Below, piece by piece: positions 6,282 through 13,112 of a DNA stretch of 13,112 nucleotides (its first letter is position 1; the number at the start of each line of letters is the position of its first letter). The stretch is from an uncultured Collinsella sp. (GTDB taxonomy: Bacteria; Actinomycetota; Coriobacteriia; Coriobacteriales; Coriobacteriaceae), in the NCBI GenBank assembly GCA_958421035.1, contig CATZKS010000058.1, forward strand, positions 1-13,112, written 5' to 3'. The translations under genes and the position numbers were made by a program. Below the pieces are notes generated by a model. That model was given only the letters and a program-made list of their open reading frames with translations, did not search any database and had not been told where the DNA came from.

Positions 6282-7289
6282 CTAGTCGGTGAGTCCGTAG
6301 AACTCTTGAGAAGGGACGCGATCGGTAAGAATCTCGAGCGCCCTATCCAAAGTAACACCGTTGTAGAGCGTTTGCTCCACGGCAAAGGTGAGCGGAATGT
6401 CTACGCCCAGCGAACGGGCAAGCTCGCTGACGCTGCGGGCCGCGACGGCGCCCTCGACCACCATATGCGTGCGCGTCTGATACTCGTCGAGCGACACGCC
6501 GTGGGCAAACTCGTAGCCAAAGGTGCGGTTGCGCGAGTGCTCCGAGGTGCAGGTGGCAATGAGGTCGCCCATGCCGGCAAGTCCCATGCAGGTCATAGCT
6601 TGACCGCCGCGGGCGTGCACCAGACGGCTGATCTCTGCCAGGCCGCGCGTCATGATGAGGGCAAGCGTGTTGTCGCCCGCACCGGTACCGGCGGAGATGC
6701 CGCATACGATGGCGATGACATTTTTCATGGCGCCGCAGACCTCGACACCGGTCATGTCTTGCGACAGATAAATACGGAAGGCCGTGGATAGGAGCAGGTC
6801 CTTAAAGGTCTCCCCTATCTGCGGATCTTTGCTGGCGATGACGGCGGCAGAAAGACCGCCGCGGCAGATCTCCTCGGCATGGTTGGGACCCGAGAGCGCC
6901 GCCACGCGCGCCTCGTTGCCGATCTCGCTGGCGATGACCTCGCTCATGAGCAGGCCGGACTCGGGCTCAATGCCCTTGGTGAGGCAGAGCACCGGGGTAT
7001 CGGCGGCGATAAAGGGCGCTGCCCGATGGCACACGTCGCGCAAGTGCGTGGAGGGCACGGCAAAGATGATCGCATCGGCACCGTCGAGCGCCTGGGCGAG
7101 CTCGGTCGTTGCTACCACGTTGTCCGGCAGCTCGTAGCCCACAAGGTAGCGGGGGTTGCGGTGCTCACCGTTAATGCCGGCGGCCGTCTGCTCGCTATGG
7201 GCCCACATGGTTACGCGCACGGCTCGCGCGGCGGCAAGGCCGGCGACGGCGGTTCCCCACGAGCCAGAGCCAATCAGCGCAACATTCAT
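6282..7289 (-). CDS. gpsA: NAD(P)-dependent glycerol-3-phosphate dehydrogenase
   Basis: The enzyme reduces dihydroxyacetone phosphate to sn-glycerol-3-phosphate, the backbone precursor of membrane phospholipids. The N-terminal Rossmann motif is GSGSWGTA (7-14). Later come VPS (78-80), TKGIE (104-108), SGPNHAEE (133-140) and the catalytic lysine in AMKNV (Lys189), then GDNTLALIMTRGLAE (205-219). The length of 335 residues is normal. It starts 9 nt after plsY with GGAGAG upstream. Its product is the acceptor substrate of the PlsY encoded just before it, a functional pairing common in Gram-positive genomes. Confidence 0.97.
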   Translation of the reverse strand: MNVALIGSGSWGTAVAGLAAARAVRVTMWAHSEQTAAGINGEHRNPRYLVGYELPDNVVATTELAQALDGADAIIFAVPSTHLRDVCHRAAPFIAADTPVLCLTKGIEPESGLLMSEVIASEIGNEARVAALSGPNHAEEICRGGLSAAVIASKDPQIGETFKDLLLSTAFRIYLSQDMTGVEVCGAMKNVIAIVCGISAGTGAGDNTLALIMTRGLAEISRLVHARGGQAMTCMGLAGMGDLIATCTSEHSRNRTFGYEFAHGVSLDEYQTRTHMVVEGAVAARSVSELARSLGVDIPLTFAVEQTLYNGVTLDRALEILTDRVPSQEFYGLTD

Positions 7290-7298
7290 GACTCTCTC

Positions 7299-7982
7299 CT
7301 ACTTATCGTCGGGCTCGGTGACGCGCTTGGTAAACGAGAGCTTGGACTCCTTACCGGTCATGAGCTTTTTGATGTTCGCGCGATGGGCCCACACCACGGT
7401 GATGCCGATTATCGCCATGCAGAACTTGAGGCCCAGGCTGCTGTACGGAAAGACCGCGCAAGCAGCGATGGGAAGACCGATGGCCGCGGCAAGCGAGCCC
7501 ACCGACACAAACTTGGTGATGGCGACGGCCACGATAAACATGCCCAGCAGCGACAGGCCAATTGGCCAATACCAGGCGAGGATGACGCCCAGGCCAACTG
7601 CGATTCCCTTGCCGCCATGGAAATTGAGGTAGGGCGAGAAGATGTGGCCCCACACCGCTGCCAGGCAGATGACGCCGAGCATCCAGTCGCCGGGGGCTCC
7701 GGGCGCCATGATGTTCGGCGGAAATCCATAGCCCACGCTCGCGATGAGCGGACGGGCGATGACAACGCAGATGGCGCCCTTAAGGCAGTCGAGCAGCAGC
7801 GTGAGCGCGGCCACCTTGGGGCCGGCCACGCGCAGCGCGTTGGTGGTGCCGATGTTGCCGGAGCCCGCCTTGCGAATGTCCGTGTGGTTGAACACGCGGC
7901 CCAAGATCAGGCCAAACGGAATCGCTCCGATAAAGAACGAGACCACGGCGCAGATGGCGGTCAGCAGAATCGGATTATGCAT
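7299..7982 (-). CDS. plsY: Acyl-phosphate:glycerol-3-phosphate acyltransferase
   Basis: This integral membrane enzyme acylates position 1 of glycerol-3-phosphate using acyl-phosphate, the first committed step of phosphatidic acid synthesis. The 227-residue protein has several hydrophobic segments and the three conserved PlsY motifs: GSGNIGTTNALR (40-51), GHIFSPYLNFHGGKG (112-126) and the C-terminal HRANIKKLMTGKES (200-213). I chose the ATG at 7982 because the protein then begins with the first membrane helix and has AAGGAG 7 nt upstream. The reading frame extends further upstream only inside der. It overlaps the der stop by 8 nt. The partner PlsX is not encoded in the window. Confidence 0.96.
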   Translation of the reverse strand: MHNPILLTAICAVVSFFIGAIPFGLILGRVFNHTDIRKAGSGNIGTTNALRVAGPKVAALTLLLDCLKGAICVVIARPLIASVGYGFPPNIMAPGAPGDWMLGVICLAAVWGHIFSPYLNFHGGKGIAVGLGVILAWYWPIGLSLLGMFIVAVAITKFVSVGSLAAAIGLPIAACAVFPYSSLGLKFCMAIIGITVVWAHRANIKKLMTGKESKLSFTKRVTEPDDK

Positions 7983-9309
7983 CCTTTTGCTCCTTCTTCC
8001 TAAAGAAGAGTCGAATGGGCGTGCCGGCAAAGTCGAAGGTCGAGCGCATGCGGTTCTCCACATAGCGCTGGTAGGTGTCGTTGACCAAGTCGCTGTGGTT
8101 GACGAAGAACGTGAACGTCGGCGGGTTGACGCCCGTCTGGGTCACGTAGTGCATGCGCAGGCGGCGCTTGCCGTCCACCACGGTATGACCGAACTCGCGC
8201 AGATCGGTGAGGAACGTGTTGAGGCGCGAGGTGCTAATCTTCTGCGAGCGCGTCTTTTCGGCGGCGTCGACCATCGCCCAGATCTTCTCGACGCTGCGGC
8301 CGGTGAGGGCAGAGATGCGCAGGTACTGGGCCCAGGGAGCCATGACGCCCAGACGGCGGTCGATGGTCTCCATGCAGGCCTCGCGCTTGCGGTCATCGTC
8401 GAGCAGGTCCCACTTGTTGAGCAGCACAACGATGGCGCATCCGCGCTCGATGGCAAGACCCATGACCTTCTGGTCCTGTTCGGTAACGCCAACGGAGGCG
8501 TCGACGACGAGCAGCGCCACGTCGGCGCGGTCGATGGCGCGCAGGCCGCGAACCATGGAGTAGTACTCGATGTTCTCGTACACGGTGCTCTTCTTACGGA
8601 TGCCCGCGGTGTCGACCATTCGGTAGTGCTTGCCGTTGCGCTCCACGACGGTGTCGATGGCGTCGCGCGTCGTGCCGGCAATGTTGGACACGATAGAGCG
8701 GTCGGCGCCCAGGATGCGGTTGAACAGCGAGGACTTACCGGCGTTGGGGCGGCCGATGATGGCCACGTTCAGCGCATCGGGGAACTCATCGGCGACCTCG
8801 TCCTCTTCCTCGGGAAGCAGGGCCACGATGTCGTCGAGCAGGTCGCCCGTGCCGTGGCCGTGCAGGGCCGAGAGCGGCGTGGGCTCGCCGATACCGAGCG
8901 AATAGAACTCCCAGATGCTGTCGTTCTCTCGATCGGGGTTGTCGAGCTTGTTCACCAGCAGAAAGACCGGCTTGTCGCAGCGCTTGAGCATGCGAGCGAC
9001 CGACTCGTCCTCCTCGGTGACGCCGGTGCGGCCGTCGACCACAAACAGGATGACGGCGGCTTCCTCGGCGGCGGCGAGGGCCTGGTCGCGAATGGACGTG
9101 GCGAAGACGTCATCGCTCTTGAGCGGTTCGATGCCGCCCGTGTCGACGATGGTGAACTCGCGGCCGTTCCAATCGGCCGTGTGGTACGAGCGGTCGCGCG
9201 TGACGCCGCGGGACTCATGGACGATGGCGTCCGAGGTCTGGGCCAGGCGGTTAACGAGCGTGGACTTGCCCACGTTGGGGCGTCCGACGACGGCGACGAT
9301 AGGTTTCAT
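7975..9309 (-). CDS. der: Ribosome biogenesis GTPase Der (EngA)
   Basis: Der is an essential tandem GTPase that assists late assembly of the 50S ribosomal subunit. The first G domain has GRPNVGKST (9-17), DTGG (56-59) and NKLD (120-123). The second has GRPNAGKSS (186-194), DTAG (233-236) and NKWD (298-301). A KH-like C-terminal domain follows (about 355-444). The 444-residue length is typical. The ATG at 9309 is chosen over an in-frame upstream extension because MKPIVAVVGRPN is the canonical start and AAAGGAG sits just before it. The gene lies 10 nt after the radical SAM/DUF512 gene and overlaps plsY. Confidence 0.97.
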   Translation of the reverse strand: MKPIVAVVGRPNVGKSTLVNRLAQTSDAIVHESRGVTRDRSYHTADWNGREFTIVDTGGIEPLKSDDVFATSIRDQALAAAEEAAVILFVVDGRTGVTEEDESVARMLKRCDKPVFLLVNKLDNPDRENDSIWEFYSLGIGEPTPLSALHGHGTGDLLDDIVALLPEEEDEVADEFPDALNVAIIGRPNAGKSSLFNRILGADRSIVSNIAGTTRDAIDTVVERNGKHYRMVDTAGIRKKSTVYENIEYYSMVRGLRAIDRADVALLVVDASVGVTEQDQKVMGLAIERGCAIVVLLNKWDLLDDDRKREACMETIDRRLGVMAPWAQYLRISALTGRSVEKIWAMVDAAEKTRSQKISTSRLNTFLTDLREFGHTVVDGKRRLRMHYVTQTGVNPPTFTFFVNHSDLVNDTYQRYVENRMRSTFDFAGTPIRLFFRKKEQKDA

Positions 9310-9319
9310 CTGCACTCCT

Positions 9320-10762
9320 TTAATGGGTAGGGTCAGTGGAAGTGTTAGAGTCGGCAGGCACAATGCCAAGGATGTGCTCCAGGGTATCGAGCAGCTCATG
9401 CGGCATGGTCGACACCACATGAACCTCGGCGCCGCGACTGGTAAGGCTTGCGAGTAAATCGTCACGATGATACTCGTCAAGTGTCATGCCGTCAGCGTTG
9501 AACATGAGCTTAGGCACAAAGAGCATAACCCCCGAGAGGTCCTGCGGCAGCTGTTCCAGAATGTCGCAGGCGACGATGAGGCCGGTCACGTCCACGTTGC
9601 CGCCAAAGTAGCGATTCTTGATGGCCGTGACGGTGCCGGCGAGCCCCTGCGGCGATTCCACGAAACGTGCCACGGTGTCGCGTGCGCTGGCGCCCGAGAG
9701 GCACAGCAGGTGCTGGCTGCGAGTGGCGATGGCCTCGCGGACGCGGGCCAGTCGTTCGGCATCGGCGGCGAGCACATCGTCCGTCTCGTCTAGGTATGAG
9801 CGGATCATGCCGATACCGTCGTAGTACTGCGGATAGCCGTCGTAAAAGTCCGCCTCGGGCGGATCGATGCCGGCGTCCAGGTAGAACTCGTCGCTCATCT
9901 GGAAGGTGTGGCGGCCAAAACGTTCGAAGGCGCGGTCCTGGTAGGGACGGATCATGGCAATGGTCTCGCGCGCGAGCTCGGGTTTGTCGCTGTAGGACCA
10001 GCTAAAGCGGTTTTGGTGCTTGGTAAAACCGAGCGGCACAATGCCCAGGCTTGTGATTTGCTCGTGCTCCTCGCAAAAGCGCAGGGTCTTTTCCAGCTCC
10101 TCGCCGTCGTTCATGCCGGGGCACAACACAATCTGCGCGTGGATCTCGATGCCGGCGGCCATGATGGCCTCGAGTACGTCCATGCCGCGCTGGGCGTTGC
10201 GGCCCATCATACGACGGCGGACGTCGGGGCTCACGGCATGGACCGACACGTTCATAGGGCTCATGTTGCGTTGGATGACGTTTTGCACGTCCTCGTCGGT
10301 GAGGTTCGTGAGCGTGACGAAGTTGCCCTGCAAAAAGCTCAGGCGGTAGTCGTCATCGCGAATATAGAGCGTTGAGCGGCCGCCCTTGGGGAGCATCGTC
10401 ATAAAGCAGAACACGCAGGCGTTCACGCAGGTGCGCATGCCATCGAAGATGGGGCCATCGAACTCAAGGCCCCAGTCCTCTCCCGGGAAGCGGTCGAGCT
10501 CGACGGGGGTGACGGTGTTGTCGCGCGGGTCGAAAACCTCGAGGTCGACGGTATCATCGTCGGCCTCCCAGAGCCACACAATCATGTCGGTAAGCTGCTC
10601 ACCGTTGACCGTGAGCACGCGCATGCCCGGCTCGATACCCACATCCCATGCGGGCGATTCGGGACGCACGTTCTTAACGAGCGCGCCCTCACCCGGCTCG
10701 GGGTCGCGGCTGCGCCCGTAATCGGCCACCTCGGCGGCGTATGCGGGTACGGTCTGGTCCAT
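9320..10762 (-). CDS. Radical SAM protein with N-terminal PDZ and C-terminal DUF512 domains
   Basis: The protein is a predicted radical SAM/Fe-S protein of the COG1625 type; its reaction is not established. A PDZ-like domain (about 24-80, with ESPAWDVGIEPGMRVLTVNG) precedes a radical SAM core whose cluster motif CVNACVFC gives CX3CX2C (Cys112, Cys116, Cys119). DUF512 occupies roughly the last 200 residues. From the ATG at 10762 it has 480 residues. A TTG at 10774 would add four residues but lies only 2 nt from the AAGGAG (10782-10777), so I prefer the ATG, which leaves a long spacing of 14 nt. The ATG lies 2 nt after the ispH stop. The position immediately before der-plsY-gpsA is shared with many clostridia, suggesting an old, conserved association. 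Confidence 0.92.
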   Translation of the reverse strand: MDQTVPAYAAEVADYGRSRDPEPGEGALVKNVRPESPAWDVGIEPGMRVLTVNGEQLTDMIVWLWEADDDTVDLEVFDPRDNTVTPVELDRFPGEDWGLEFDGPIFDGMRTCVNACVFCFMTMLPKGGRSTLYIRDDDYRLSFLQGNFVTLTNLTDEDVQNVIQRNMSPMNVSVHAVSPDVRRRMMGRNAQRGMDVLEAIMAAGIEIHAQIVLCPGMNDGEELEKTLRFCEEHEQITSLGIVPLGFTKHQNRFSWSYSDKPELARETIAMIRPYQDRAFERFGRHTFQMSDEFYLDAGIDPPEADFYDGYPQYYDGIGMIRSYLDETDDVLAADAERLARVREAIATRSQHLLCLSGASARDTVARFVESPQGLAGTVTAIKNRYFGGNVDVTGLIVACDILEQLPQDLSGVMLFVPKLMFNADGMTLDEYHRDDLLASLTSRGAEVHVVSTMPHELLDTLEHILGIVPADSNTSTDPTH

Positions 10763-10764
10763 GA

Positions 10765-11664
10765 TTAGCGGCAAAGCTCCTTAATGCGCGCGACGGCGCG
10801 TTCGATGTGTTCTTGCGGTGTGGAAGCGCCGGCGGTGATACCGATGTGGCGCGCGCCGGCAAACCATGCGGCCTCGAGCTCGCTTGCCTCCTCGATATGA
10901 TGCGTGTGCTCGCAGGCGTCTGCGCAGATCTGCGCCAGGCGGCGGGTGTTGCCGGAGTTTTTGCCGCCCACGACGACCATGCAGTCGCAGCGGTTGGCAA
11001 GTGCGGCGGCGGCCTGCTGGCGCTCGCTCGTGGCGGCGCAGATGGTGTTGATCACGCGCAGTTCCTGCACACGCGGGGTGATGGCAGCTACGACGTCGGC
11101 GAGGTTCTGTGCGGTCTGGGTAGTCTGTACAACGAGGCCCACCTTGCCCTTGAGCGGCAGCGCGTCCGCATCGGCGGCACAGCTTACGACCTGCGCATCA
11201 TCGCCGGCGTGGCCCAGGATGCCCTCGACTTCGGGGTGGCCCGGCTCGCCCACGACCACCACGTGATAGCCCTCTCGTACCAGGCGTTCCGCCGCCATGT
11301 GGACCTTTTTCACGTAGGGGCAGGTGGCGTCGACCACGGTAAGACCGCGATCGTGAGCCGCCTCGATCACCTGCGGCACCACGCCGTGGGCGCGGATGAT
11401 TACGGTGCCCGATGCCGCGTCGTTCAGGGTCTCGGCCAAGCCAATGCCGGCCTCGGCGAGCTCGCGCACGACGATGGGGTTATGGATGAGCGGGCCCAGG
11501 GTGTGGACCTGAGCGCTCTCCCCTGCCTGCGGCGCGGCGGCCAGCGCCATGTCGAGCGCGCGCTGCACGCCGTAGCAGGTGCCGGCATGGGCTGCGATCT
11601 CGATGGTGGGCGCGCCGCCCTGGTCGGACGCGGTCGCGGTGGTGCCCATAACGTTCTCGTCCAT
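10765..11664 (-). CDS. ispH: 4-hydroxy-3-methylbut-2-enyl diphosphate reductase
   Basis: IspH is the last enzyme of the MEP pathway, a [4Fe-4S] protein reducing HMBPP to IPP and DMAPP. The three cluster cysteines are present: Cys30 in AGTCYGV, Cys115 in VDATCPYV, and Cys209 in NTICAATSERQ. The active-site residues are also visible: His61 in GPLIHNP, and His143 and Glu145 in GHPEVEG. I use the ATG at 11664, 2 nt after the plsC stop, giving 299 residues. A GTG at 11694 inside plsC and a downstream ATG at 11649 are alternatives, and the ribosome binding site is weak. The fold ends without the ribosomal S1-like extension found fused to IspH in some clostridia. Confidence 0.95.
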   Translation of the reverse strand: MDENVMGTTATASDQGGAPTIEIAAHAGTCYGVQRALDMALAAAPQAGESAQVHTLGPLIHNPIVVRELAEAGIGLAETLNDAASGTVIIRAHGVVPQVIEAAHDRGLTVVDATCPYVKKVHMAAERLVREGYHVVVVGEPGHPEVEGILGHAGDDAQVVSCAADADALPLKGKVGLVVQTTQTAQNLADVVAAITPRVQELRVINTICAATSERQQAAAALANRCDCMVVVGGKNSGNTRRLAQICADACEHTHHIEEASELEAAWFAGARHIGITAGASTPQEHIERAVARIKELCR

Positions 11665-11666
11665 GG

Positions 11667-12395
11667 CTAGAACCTGCCCGGATGCTCGGCGCACAGCTCG
11701 TCTCGCATAGCGTAGACGCGGTTCATGGCCTCGGACTCAAACCATTCCAGGCGCTCCGTGCGTTTAAGCCCGGCCGGTGCGTCGGAAAGCGAGACGGCCT
11801 TGCCGGCGCGGATCCAGCACTTCTTGGGGCGCATGAGCTTTTTGCCCGCAGGCGTAATATCGGACCAGCCGCAGATGGCGAGCGGGTTGACGGGCGCCTT
11901 GCCCATCTGGGCGATGAGCGCAAAGCCGCCGTGGACCTCGGGCTTGATATCGCGCGAGCGGATGCGCGTGCCCTCGGGGAAAATCAGGACGTCCTCGCCG
12001 CGCTGCAGCGCATGCTGGGCGGCGCGCAGGCACTTCATATCGGCAGTACCACGCTCCACGGGGATGCCGCCAACGCGGCTGAAGGCCCAGCGCACAATCT
12101 TGCTCTTGGCGAACTCGGACTTAAAGATGGGACGAATGCGGCGCCCCCCAAAGAACAGCGCCGTCTCCACGGCCAAGAGCTCGGCCATCGAGGTGTGGTT
12201 GCAGATGACCACGCTGCCGCGGCCTTCTTGGCGCTCAAACAGCAGGTCGGCATCCTCGACCTTCCAGCGCCACATGAGCTTGGAGAAGGCCCAAAGGATG
12301 GCCATAACCACGACGACAGTGCCGCGGATGAGCGCCGGGAACTCGGCGTAGGGGGCGTTGTAATAGTCCTCGGGCGTCTGCTTAAACAGGCGCAT
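11667..12395 (-). CDS. plsC: 1-acyl-glycerol-3-phosphate acyltransferase-like protein (PlsC family)
   Basis: The protein is a predicted membrane-associated acyltransferase that adds the second acyl chain to make phosphatidic acid. The 242 residues have one hydrophobic segment (about 22-42) and the family motifs: block I NHTSMAE (66-72), block II GIPVERG (110-116), block III FPEGTR (139-144) and a block IV-like VNPLAI (169-174). Block I is unusual because the catalytic pair is normally His-X4-Asp, and here it reads His67-X4-Glu72. The other blocks look normal, so an active enzyme with altered kinetics or another acceptor is possible. It starts 3 nt after cmk with a strong AAAGGAGG inside the cmk end. 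plsY and gpsA in the same block support a phospholipid role. Confidence 0.9.
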   Translation of the reverse strand: MRLFKQTPEDYYNAPYAEFPALIRGTVVVVMAILWAFSKLMWRWKVEDADLLFERQEGRGSVVICNHTSMAELLAVETALFFGGRRIRPIFKSEFAKSKIVRWAFSRVGGIPVERGTADMKCLRAAQHALQRGEDVLIFPEGTRIRSRDIKPEVHGGFALIAQMGKAPVNPLAICGWSDITPAGKKLMRPKKCWIRAGKAVSLSDAPAGLKRTERLEWFESEAMNRVYAMRDELCAEHPGRF

Positions 12396-12398
12396 GGG

Positions 12399-13085
12399 CT
12401 ACCTCCTTTGGTTGATGAGGTCCTCGATAATGCGGACGACCTCGTCGATGGTGTGGGCGGTGGAGTCGACGTGCACGGCGTCCTCGGCGGGTACGAGCGG
12501 GGCGACCTCGCGGCTGCTGTCGAGCTTGTCGCGCTGCTTAAGGGCGTTGAGCGTCTCGTCGACCTCGGCCTCGAGCTGCTCGGACGTGAGCGGCTGGGCG
12601 TCGTTTTGGTGACGCTGCAGCACGCGGCGGCGGGCGCGCTCACGCGGGTCGGCGGTCAGGAAGACCTTGACCTGCGCGTTAGGGAACACGACGGTTCCGA
12701 TGTCGCGACCCTCGGCCACGATATCGCGGTCCTCTGCGGCACGGCGCTGATGGATGAGCATGGCGGCGCGCACGCCCGGGTAGGCCGAGACCTTGGACAC
12801 GTTAGCGTCAACCTGCGGGGTACGAATGGCGGCCGATGCGTCCGCGCCGTCGATGGTCAGGCGCGTGTCCTCGCCGGTACCGTTGGTAAAGCGGATTTCG
12901 ATCTGCTCGGCGAGGGCATCGATGGCTGCCTCGTCGTCCAGGTCGATGCCGCGGTCGAGCGCGGCGAAGGTGACGGCGCGATACATGGCGCCCGTGTCGA
13001 GCTTGTTAAAGCCCAGCTGGCGGGCGATCTCCTTGGTGATGGTGGACTTGCCGGAACCGGCGGGGCCGTCGATGGCGACGATCAT
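12399..13085 (-). CDS. cmk: (d)CMP kinase
   Basis: The cytosolic enzyme phosphorylates CMP and dCMP to the diphosphates, recycling CMP released by phospholipid and RNA turnover. The 228 residues show the P-loop GPAGSGKST (7-15), the nucleotide-binding DTGAMYR (30-36), EGRDIGTVVFP (125-135) and the Arg-rich lid ADPRERARRR (145-154). The ATG at 13085 is preceded by AAAGGGAG at good spacing. It is the most upstream gene of the block in the window. Only 27 nt of upstream sequence are visible, so the operon promoter, or further upstream genes, lie outside. Confidence 0.97.
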   Translation of the reverse strand: MIVAIDGPAGSGKSTITKEIARQLGFNKLDTGAMYRAVTFAALDRGIDLDDEAAIDALAEQIEIRFTNGTGEDTRLTIDGADASAAIRTPQVDANVSKVSAYPGVRAAMLIHQRRAAEDRDIVAEGRDIGTVVFPNAQVKVFLTADPRERARRRVLQRHQNDAQPLTSEQLEAEVDETLNALKQRDKLDSSREVAPLVPAEDAVHVDSTAHTIDEVVRIIEDLINQRR

Positions 13086-13112
13086 GCAATGCTCCCTTTC
13101 GATGATTGACGT

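Noticed and set aside
7982..8063. Longer N-terminus for plsY
   Set aside because: The extension lies inside der, is not hydrophobic, and the ATG at 7982 has a good ribosome binding site and canonical PlsY length.
9310..9480. Longer N-terminus for der
   Set aside because: The extra 57 residues overlap the DUF512 gene and are unlike any Der; MKPIVAVVGRPN with a strong Shine-Dalgarno is the standard start.
11665..11694. GTG start for ispH inside plsC
   Set aside because: It adds ten residues not expected in the family, and the ATG just after the plsC stop fits the operon spacing better. The choice is not certain because both ribosome binding sites are weak.
5451..13109. Very long open frames on the plus strand opposite gpsA/rpe, plsY/der, ispH and plsC/cmk (up to about 528 codons)
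   Set aside because: They lie exactly opposite genes with clear family motifs. GC-rich codon use with few stops in the antisense frames explains them, and their products show low-complexity Gly/Val/His/Asp-rich sequence without recognizable domains.

Overview
The window looks like chromosomal DNA of a high-GC Gram-positive anaerobe, most likely a Coriobacteriia member near Collinsella. This rests on base composition, actinobacterial-like codon use, the order cmk-plsC-ispH-radical SAM/DUF512-der-plsY-gpsA, and a secreted pilin/DUF6273-type protein. The taxon is inferred from gene order and style; no search was run.

Left end (1-1050, + strand): an accessory surface gene. A type IVb (Flp-like) prepilin N-terminus is joined through a Gly/Ser/Ala-rich linker to a DUF6273-like C-terminal domain whose end resembles C-type-lectin-fold proteins. 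The gene closes with a strong rho-independent terminator. Its start is broken in this copy. A run of eight G (41-48) separates a Shine-Dalgarno and two overlapping ATGs (16 and 20) from the prepilin signal. With 8 G neither ATG is in frame; with 7 G the ATG at 20 is in frame, and with 9 G the ATG at 16 is. This looks like a phase-variable pilin-adhesin, though a homopolymer sequencing error is not excluded.

Middle (1051-1470): a gene-poor convergent spacer holding short direct and inverted repeats and two adjacent perfect palindromes. It is followed by the terminator (1471-1503) of a minus-strand tRNA-Pro(GGG) gene with encoded CCA (1513-1589) and its own promoter.

Right part (1670-13085, all minus strand): twelve housekeeping genes packed with gaps of at most 18 nt or small overlaps, almost certainly one operon. 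In order of transcription they are cmk, plsC-like acyltransferase, ispH, radical SAM/PDZ/DUF512 protein, der, plsY, gpsA, rpe, class I cysteine desulfurase, Nif3-like dinuclear metal protein, coiled-coil zinc-ribbon protein, and coaBC. Together they link CMP/dCMP phosphorylation, phosphatidic acid synthesis (gpsA supplies glycerol-3-phosphate, plsY and plsC acylate it), isoprenoid synthesis, Fe-S/sulfur supply (used by IspH and the radical SAM protein), ribosome assembly (Der), pentose phosphate metabolism and coenzyme A synthesis. No terminator is visible between coaBC and the tRNA, so the operon may share the tRNA terminator. The operon promoter lies beyond the right edge.
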